Assembly: GCA_958295665.1 (NCBI GenBank)
Contig: OY282560.1
Coordinates: forward strand, 96,077,930-96,141,929
Direction: 5' to 3'
DNA from: Tipula vernalis
Taxonomy: Eukaryota > Arthropoda > Insecta > Diptera > Tipulidae
DNA: 64,000 bases
Every line of letters starts with the position of its first letter. Within the stretch, counting starts at the first letter, position 1. Under the pieces are notes generated by a model. It was not told the DNA's origin and did no database searches. It worked only from the letters and a program-made list of their open reading frames with translations. Of the stretch, positions 58,341-64,000 are shown piece after piece. Position numbers and translations under genes: made by a program.

Positions 58341-60049
58341 GATATAATGAAATCGTTGTGCTACCATTGATTTTAAAATCATCTCTCTCTTTAATTTAAA
58401 AAAAAACAGAGTTTGACCGATAAAAGGTGATTTAAAGTGTTTAGTTTTCGTCTTTTTTAAATTTTTATGGAATAGTATGTTATGAACAAATTCAACAACT
58501 CATACGATTTTCGTGGCAGAGTATTGTAAAAGCAATGGTTAGTTCAACTAAATCATAGCCAAAGAAATTAACTCGTACATTCAAAAATTAATTCTGCAGC
58601 AAAATACTCGAAATTCGTTGTTCTAAAATCAAAAACCAGTTTCTGCACACTTTTTACACACCAGGTACTGAACGCAATATTAACTGCAAATTCTGTCCAG
58701 TTACTGAATTTTTAACGTACCCTAATTAGATTTAAGTACTTTCTGAGATTAGCGCGAATTGACGGACAACTTACTTTATATTAGTAGTGAAGAGAAGAAC
58801 TTAATATTGTTGAATTTTTAATTTCGACATTTTAGTAATCCGATTGCATAATTTAAAGTTGTTAATTTTTTTTTCTAAATTAGAATTTAAGGAATTCAGA
58901 ATTACGGAATTTTTAGAATTTAGATTTTACTGTCATAATTTTTGGAAATATTGAAATTAAAATTCGCGGACAGCTCTAGGAATTTTTATCAAATTTAAAC
59001 CAAATGTAAGAATTTTACAAACTCCTTAAATTTAAAAAAAAATTATTACGACTTTTTCTTGGATAAATAATCGCTTACGAATTATTGAGTTTTAATCAAA
59101 TTTTGTAAGCATTGTATCATTGTACCGGCGCAAAGACAACATACTTGATTAAGGCGGCCAGGAATAGATCTAAGAGATGGAGAACCAAGGCCTAATCAAT
59201 GTATGGCCATGGGTCACGTTTTGAGAGAGGAAAATTGGGCTCGTAGAGTATTTATCTGATAGAATTGAAACCCAGACAAAGTAAACCGAATCCCAGACAA
59301 GGAGCCAAGCCATGTGTGATGAAGTTACCCTCATTTGTAGCAAAGATCAAGAATACAGAAGATATTAGTACAGACGATATTTTGTGTTTGTAATCTCGTA
59401 GTCTTAGTGCTTCTGTCATATTGGTGAATATTGTAAATCAACTAAATTGTGCAAATCATATCAAAACTATTCACCCGACCATTCGGAGTATATGGAAAAA
59501 TTAATTATTTACATGTCCGAACTAAATTGATTTGGTTCGTTTAATTTGTCGATGCTCGACATAATATTATTTCTAAATAATGTTTGATTAAAGATTTTGT
59601 AATGAAACTTTGTATAAATACTACTGCCCGTTACAGGTCACACTATTCTGAAATTGTATTAGAATTTCAGGTAAACCAAATTCCGTTAAACTTACATGTA
59701 CAAAAGTAGAAAACAATTTACTACCAATATACTTGACTGAAAATTAAAAGAATTATTTCTTCAATCATATCTAATTTATTTTGTTCATCATAACAAAGAC
59801 ACAAACTCAGCTCCATTACAACAAATGGTTGGTGAAAATTTATTGTAATTTTTCAATACGGTTTACAGTTTCGTTATTTAATTTTTTATGGTTCGGTTAA
59901 GTTTCGGTTGAAAATATAGTTTTTCAGAACAAATCCATATTCTCTTAAACTTTTAGTAAAAATTAGAATCAACTTATGTACGTTACAGTACAAGAGTAAA
60001 TATTAAAAATAAAAAGCAACACAAAGAATTTTTATTGATATGTGATAAG
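58341..60049. other. Non-coding stretch
   Basis: No gene recognised. 59100-59400 is less AT-rich (CAGACAAGGAGCCAAGCCAT and similar) and might be leader or LTR sequence of the element whose decayed gene lies at 57.3-58.3 kb, but no paired LTR was found. Confidence 0.4.
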
Positions 60050-60175
60050 CCTTTTCCGCAATATATTGTCAAAGAAATTATACATTCACTCAAACCTAGT
60101 CGCATCGAAATCCGGCCCAGAAATATCACCCCAACTCACGGCATATTTCATTAAGGAATATAACACTACGGTATA
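60050..60175 (+). pseudogene. Small LINE reverse-transcriptase fragment
   Basis: Two plus frames together give IVKEIIHSLKPS and KSGPEISPQLTAYFIKEYNT. These resemble the LK-x-x-KSPGPDGI block near the start of LINE reverse transcriptases. One frameshift falls between them. The piece is short, so assignment to family is not possible. Confidence 0.35.
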
Positions 60176-60323
60176 AGCAGGGTGACCAGATCAAAATTAC
60201 CAAATTGGGGTAGATTAAAACTCAGATAAATTTTCCAAATTGGAGTATAATACCCCGGAAAGAGGTAAGGAAAATTCAATCTATACCCCATCTCGTTTCT
60301 TTCGAAATAGGGTATTTCGAAAG

Positions 60324-60340
60324 TAGGTTAGGTTAGGTTA
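60324..60340. repeat. (TTAGG) short tract
   Basis: TAGGTTAGGTTAGGTTA is about 3.4 units of the arthropod telomere repeat. It sits at the 3' end of the LINE fragment (CCTAA on the LINE strand), so it is more likely that element's tail or target than a telomere. Confidence 0.7.
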
Positions 60341-60683
60341 AGATGGCGGTCCACTAGGACCGGCCAAGAGACAAAACTGGTCCGTAGCCATACCACGATT
60401 TATTGTTAATCCTCCAACTCATTGAAACCACCTTGAGCTTTTAATAAAATGCTGGATACTCTTGACGTCCATCCTACTGAGGTCCGTCAGTTCATTGAAA
60501 AGCGTTGCCCCTAGAAACTTTATTCTATTTCGTGCCAGACGAGAACAGGGGCAAACAAGGTGAAGTGCTGTTTCTTCCTCCACTTCGTCCTCGCAACTAC
60601 GACAGTAGTCATGTGAGAAGAACATGCCTGTCTATGCATCCTACCACACTGATCTGACTCTGCTGAAGTGAGATCTGGGCCCC
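60341..60683 (-). pseudogene. 3' end of a LINE ORF2, 5' truncated
   Basis: On the minus strand GPDLTSAESDQCGRMHRQAC shifts frame near 60610 into SHDYCRSCEDEVEEETALHL, VCPCSRLARNRIKFLG, ending SIQHFIKSSRWFQ at 60419. The C-x2-C, H and C residues form the zinc-knuckle-like C-terminal motif of R1/I/Jockey-type LINEs. A short 3' UTR with GGCCGGTCCTAGTGGACCGC follows, then a CCTAA tail. The 5' side is cut at the Harbinger end (about 60680), so the Harbinger element inserted into it or lies directly beside it. Confidence 0.75.
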
Positions 60684-60919
60684 TATTTCTGAATACGAAT
60701 TCGTACAAAAATTGTACGAATACGTGTGATTAGTATTTTTGAATACGAATACGTATAATTCTAATACGAATTCGTGTTGTACGATACGATTGAAAATTTC
60801 CCTTATCGGGCAATACGAATTCGAGCAGTTTTTATACGATCATGACCGAGAATATGTTCGGTGTGTATATAGTTATCGAAAGGACGCCAAGTAGCCTAGT
60901 AAAATAATTAAATTGTGAT

Positions 60920-62109
60920 ATGTAAGTAAATTACCATTAATAATATTAATTTTTATTTTTGAATTTTTGTCAAAAAATATACATACATTAGTAGAACCCG
61001 GATTTTTATGTATGATTTTTTTCATTTACTTATTCGCGGTGGTTCATTATTTTTCAAGATTGAATACATATAAATTCGAAAAACTGAAAATAATGATTTT
61101 GGCATCAAAAATTATTATTTTTATCTGATTTGAATTTAATTGTTTTCAAACTTCAAAAATAATGAGCCACTGCGAATAAGCACATAAATGCATAAACATA
61201 TCCGGACTCTACATATTACTAATCTAAATATAAAAGTTTTTGACAAATTAATATCATTACATTATATGTTTTAGGGCAAAAGTTACCAGTTCAAAACAAT
61301 ATGAACTGTTGGTGGCGTTCATGGAAGCGCATCCCGATCTGGCGAAGGGATTTAACAACACTCCAGATGCACGTATTTCATCAAAGACGTTATGGACTGC
61401 AATTTCAAATAATTTAAATAGTCATGGGCCTCCAATTCGGAACCATGAAGGCTGGAAAAAAGTATGGAGCGACTATAAATTCCACATTAAAAAGAAACTT
61501 AAAATAAACAAACAGAATTTAACAGGAACTGGAGCCGGCCCATCAAAACAGCAGACATTTTCTCCACTAGAAGAATCCGTGATTCGACTAGTGGAATTAC
61601 GACGGGCTGTGGATGGTACAAATGGTGCTCGCGATTGTGGCGACTCAATTTTAGATGTACCCGCATTGAATAATGGTCCTCCTTCAGTCGAACCAATTCT
61701 AGAGTTTAACAGCGAAGAAAATCAATCCACACCAGCCAGAGGCATTCTTGAACCAATCACACCAAATCGGCAAACTACTAATAAAAATAAAAATAGTAAA
61801 AGCCAAATTTTAGAAAAGCAAATTATTATTCAAAAACAGTTCCACACTTCAATTTTAGAGCAGCTTAATACTTTAAATACAACCACAACAGATTCAAATA
61901 AATCAATGCGCCGTTTGGTTCGATTGAAAGAGAAATCATTTTCTTTGCGGGAAAGGGAAATAAAGTTGAAAGAAAACGAAATGGCGTTACGCGAGAAAGA
62001 GTTTAATTTAAACGAAAAGCGGCATTTAGAAGAGCAGAAGATTAAATTAGATGAATTAGAAATCAAGAAAAAAAAATTAGAGCTGCAAGAAGAAACTTTT
62101 AGGCATTAG
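60920..62109 (+). CDS. Harbinger Myb/SANT-like DNA-binding protein, spliced
   Basis: The second exon (61275-62109) follows a good acceptor (TTTTAG) and reads AKVTSSKQYELLVAFMEAHP, DLAKGF, then HEGWKKVWSDYKFHIKKKL, the SANT/Myb-like domain (residues about 5-80) of Harbinger accessory proteins. A Pro/Thr/Asn-rich linker leads to a C-terminal charged coiled coil (residues about 195-275, heptad-like REREIKLKENEMALREKEFN). There is no ATG in frame before the domain in that exon. A donor GTAAGT at 60922-60927 preceded by AT, joined to G at 61275, makes ATG-GCA-AAA, giving 278 residues with a 353-bp intron. In known elements this protein binds DNA at the TIRs and partners the transposase in the nucleus. 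The frame is intact. Confidence 0.8.
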
Positions 62110-62289
62110 GTATATAATATACATTTGACGATACTGTAAGGTTGAGCAACCATTATGTAAATGTGATAAAAAATACAATGAATTATTTTGTGATAATATA
62201 TTTAAATATATTTATGTAATATATATTACCGTTAATTTAATATAAATGTAAAATGAAATAAAACTAAATATAATAACAATTAATAAAAA

Positions 62290-63732
62290 CTATACTATTG
62301 AATTTAAAATATTGTTTCTAATTTCACAAGCTGCAGGGTTTTCAGTTTCATTCGAAGGGTCGATCTCTAACTCTTGCTCTCTAATACTGTCGGTATCCAT
62401 TTCAAACGGAACTTTAAAGTGACAGCATATATTATGAAGGGTGCAGCACACATTTATTATTTGAGATGCTTTTCGAGGGTTGTAGTGTAGTTCACGGGCT
62501 TCTAAAATACACCTAAATCTGCCTTTCAGTAATCCGATTGTGCGTTCTACAATATTTCTTGTTCTTGAATGGTTAGTATTAAAGGCGGCTTCTCTACTGC
62601 CTTCATCCGCTGCCCTATATGGCGTTATCAGCCACGGTTCCAAAGGATATCCTGAATCTCCTAATACATAAAAACAAAACCACATTTAGTATACATAAAT
62701 CATTAGTAAATATAATATTTATTACCTAGAAGCCAATAATTACGGTTGCCGTTGTTGCGTTGTTCTTGTAAATACCGACGATAGCTGCTCAAACTCCATA
62801 CTAAGGAGTCGTGGGATGCTCCTCCGTACTTTGAGTCAACAGATAGTATCCGCATTGTATGATCGCAAGCCTAAATTTGCAAAATTATTATAAATATAAA
62901 TATATTAAATATAATTAGGTATTGACAAACTTACTATCATCGTGTTTACACTGTGTTTTCCTTTTCTATTAAAATATAAATGTTCGTTTTCGGTTGGCCG
63001 GACTATATTTATATGTGTCCCATCTACACATCCAACAACACCTGTGGGTCTACTGTGTATTCCGATCTGAAAGTAATTTTTCCCGAATTCAGAAATTTTG
63101 TATGGAGAAAGAAAAGAAAATCAAATTTGTTTCATAGTCAAAATGAACTTTCAGATCGGTTTTACTTTCGGATCGGAATACACAGTAGACCTACTGGAAA
63201 TCCCGTTCTATTAAAGAAAAAAGCAGCTGCCGATTGCTTTTCTTCATTGGATTGTCGAAATGAAATCCACTTCGGGCATAATTTGTCTTCAATCACTTGA
63301 AGCACCTCACTCATTACAGAGGATATCGATGGTTGCGACATAGCTACCAAGAAATCCTGACCGACACTTTTCTGGTAGCTCCCTTGTGCACAGAATCGAA
63401 GAGTCGCAGCTATTTTGGAAATGCTAGAAATCGATGTCGATCTGGTACTTTTTATTAGGAATTGGTCAAGTTCCTCCAGCAAATATCTTACAGCTGGTTT
63501 GGATAATCTGAACAAATTTATAAATCTAAAAATTAACAAAGATTTATATTTAATTTAGATATTTTACATATAAATATTACATATATGTAGTACATAAATC
63601 ATTAACTTACTCAGCATCGGAAAGAATAAAAATATCCGACTTATCCCGCAACTGTCGTAGCCGTATCGAATTTGAACATTCAATTTCGTCTTCTGTATCA
63701 CTCGATGATAAATAAAATGCCACAGAATCCAT
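62290..63732 (-). pseudogene. Harbinger transposase, four exons, interrupted by a MITE
   Basis: Exon 1 63732-63611 (MDSVAFYLSSSDTEDEI), exon 2 63525-62935, exon 3 62870-62726 and exon 4 62660-62290 are separated by GT-AG introns of 85, 64 and 65 bp, with phases that fit. Conserved Harbinger blocks are FRLSKPAVRYLLEEL, AQGSYQKSVGQDF, the first Asp in CVDGTHINI, the second in a DSKYGGASHDSLVW region, LLGDSGYPLEPWL and a HSRTRNIVERTIGLLKGRF block. Exon 2 is interrupted at 63045-63193 by a MITE that brings a stop after IPIRK. Without the MITE and one CAG copy the lengths give 358 residues, the size of HARBI1-type proteins, with no other break. The only visible lesion is the insertion. Confidence 0.88.
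63045..63193. mobile_element. 149-bp MITE inside the Harbinger transposase
   Basis: The ends are TGGGTCTACTGTGTATTCCG (plus) and, in complement, TAGGTCTACTGTGTATTCCG; 21 bp (GGTCTAC to CCGATC) are perfect inverted repeats. CTG (CAG on the coding strand) flanks both sides at 63042-63044 and 63194-63196. A 3-bp CWG target duplication is typical of some PIF/Harbinger lineages. It is 149 bp, non-coding, and has a partly duplicated GATCGG-AAAGT block on one side. Confidence 0.85.
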
Positions 63733-64000
63733 AACATATAATAGAAAACGTTTCAGTTTTTAATTTTTAAACTAAATAATGCAAAACGTTTCTCTTTTTA
63801 ATTTTTTTTTATTTACACGAAATGAAAATCAAAACTAAAAATTATGAATCAAACGTCAAAATGAACCAAGTTGAAAATATTTATTATAGGTAGAATCATT
63901 TAAAATAAATTTCCCTTATAGCAAGGATACACACCAAAAAATTAAGTACGATCGTATTCAGAAATACCAATTTACATTCGTATCGTATATGAACTTTCGT

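Larger units (their letters stand above)
60680..63968. mobile_element. PIF/Harbinger transposon, nearly complete
   Basis: The left end reads CCCCTATTTCTGAATACGAA. Near the right, at 63945-63968, the complement reads GGTATTTCTGAATACGATCG. Subterminal TTTTTGAATACGAATACG copies follow the left end. Inside are the two standard Harbinger genes in convergent orientation: a Myb/SANT-like DNA-binding protein (plus) and a DDE transposase (minus). The right terminus may lie a little beyond 63968 or at the window edge, so the 3-bp target duplication could not be verified. Confidence 0.88.

Noticed and set aside
60324..60340. Telomere or internal telomeric array
   Set aside because: Only about 3.4 TTAGG units, sitting at the end of a LINE fragment and surrounded by ordinary interspersed DNA.
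61499..62066. Minus-strand frames of 65 and 78 codons
   Set aside because: They are antisense to the SANT/Myb coiled-coil coding region and have no features of their own.
1..64000. tRNA, rRNA or snRNA genes
   Set aside because: No cloverleaf with the A-box/B-box words or rRNA-like segment was noticed by eye; a covariance-model search could not be run, so weak candidates may be missed.

Overview
The window looks like AT-rich intergenic or intronic DNA from an arthropod, most likely an insect. No host protein-coding gene could be recognised. The transposon families point to an insect: maT-type (DD37D) mariner, a DD41D mariner-like element, Tc1 (DD34E), PIF/Harbinger, RNase H-bearing LINEs, a TTAGG-repeat tail and piggyBac-like TTAA-flanked MITEs. 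No rRNA, CRISPR array, operon, origin or convincing tRNA gene was seen.

Layout. 0-0.9 kb is the 3' end of a DNA transposon whose protein carries an HGKGPCDG motif, followed by its long terminal inverted repeat (TIR). 0.9-18 kb is non-coding DNA with several degenerate repeat fields (2.5-3.85, 9.0-9.7 and 11.6-15.8 kb), a small MITE and a 169-bp hairpin at 15.9 kb. 18.2-22.5 kb is an array of about 1-kb degenerate repeats rich in AGGTCGAATTT, into which a truncated LINE and a MITE have inserted. 24.6-27.3 kb holds three MITEs. 29.2-36.3 kb holds an unidentified coding remnant, a DD41D mariner-like element, a decayed maT mariner, a non-autonomous TIR element and a Tc1 relic. 38.7-44.0 kb is a three-level nest: an internally deleted copy of the long-TIR transposon contains a Tc1 element, which contains a maT mariner with an open 343-codon transposase. 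44-46.6 kb has two MITE-like units, a head-to-head pair of TATA-bearing LTR-like arms and another Tc1 relic. 49.4 kb has a 118-bp-arm hairpin and 51.2 kb a MITE. 52.2-53.6 kb is a third, frameshifted copy of the HGKGPCDG transposase family. 53.6-58.3 kb has satellite-like and dispersed repeats and a decayed coding region with a membrane-segment-like stretch. 60.0-60.7 kb has LINE fragments. 60.7-64 kb is a nearly complete Harbinger transposon with two convergent intron-containing genes.

The strongest results are structural. (1) A short zinc-finger ORF at 39.4-39.7 kb joins directly to a 3' flank and TIR homologous to those following the HGKGPCDG pseudogene at base 1. This places both ends of one uncommon transposase in one long-TIR element. 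(2) The Harbinger transposase is interrupted by a 149-bp MITE with a CAG duplication; subtracting it restores frame across all four exons. (3) The Harbinger SANT/Myb gene appears to build its ATG across a splice junction. (4) The 18-22 kb array preserves empty sites that document two insertions.
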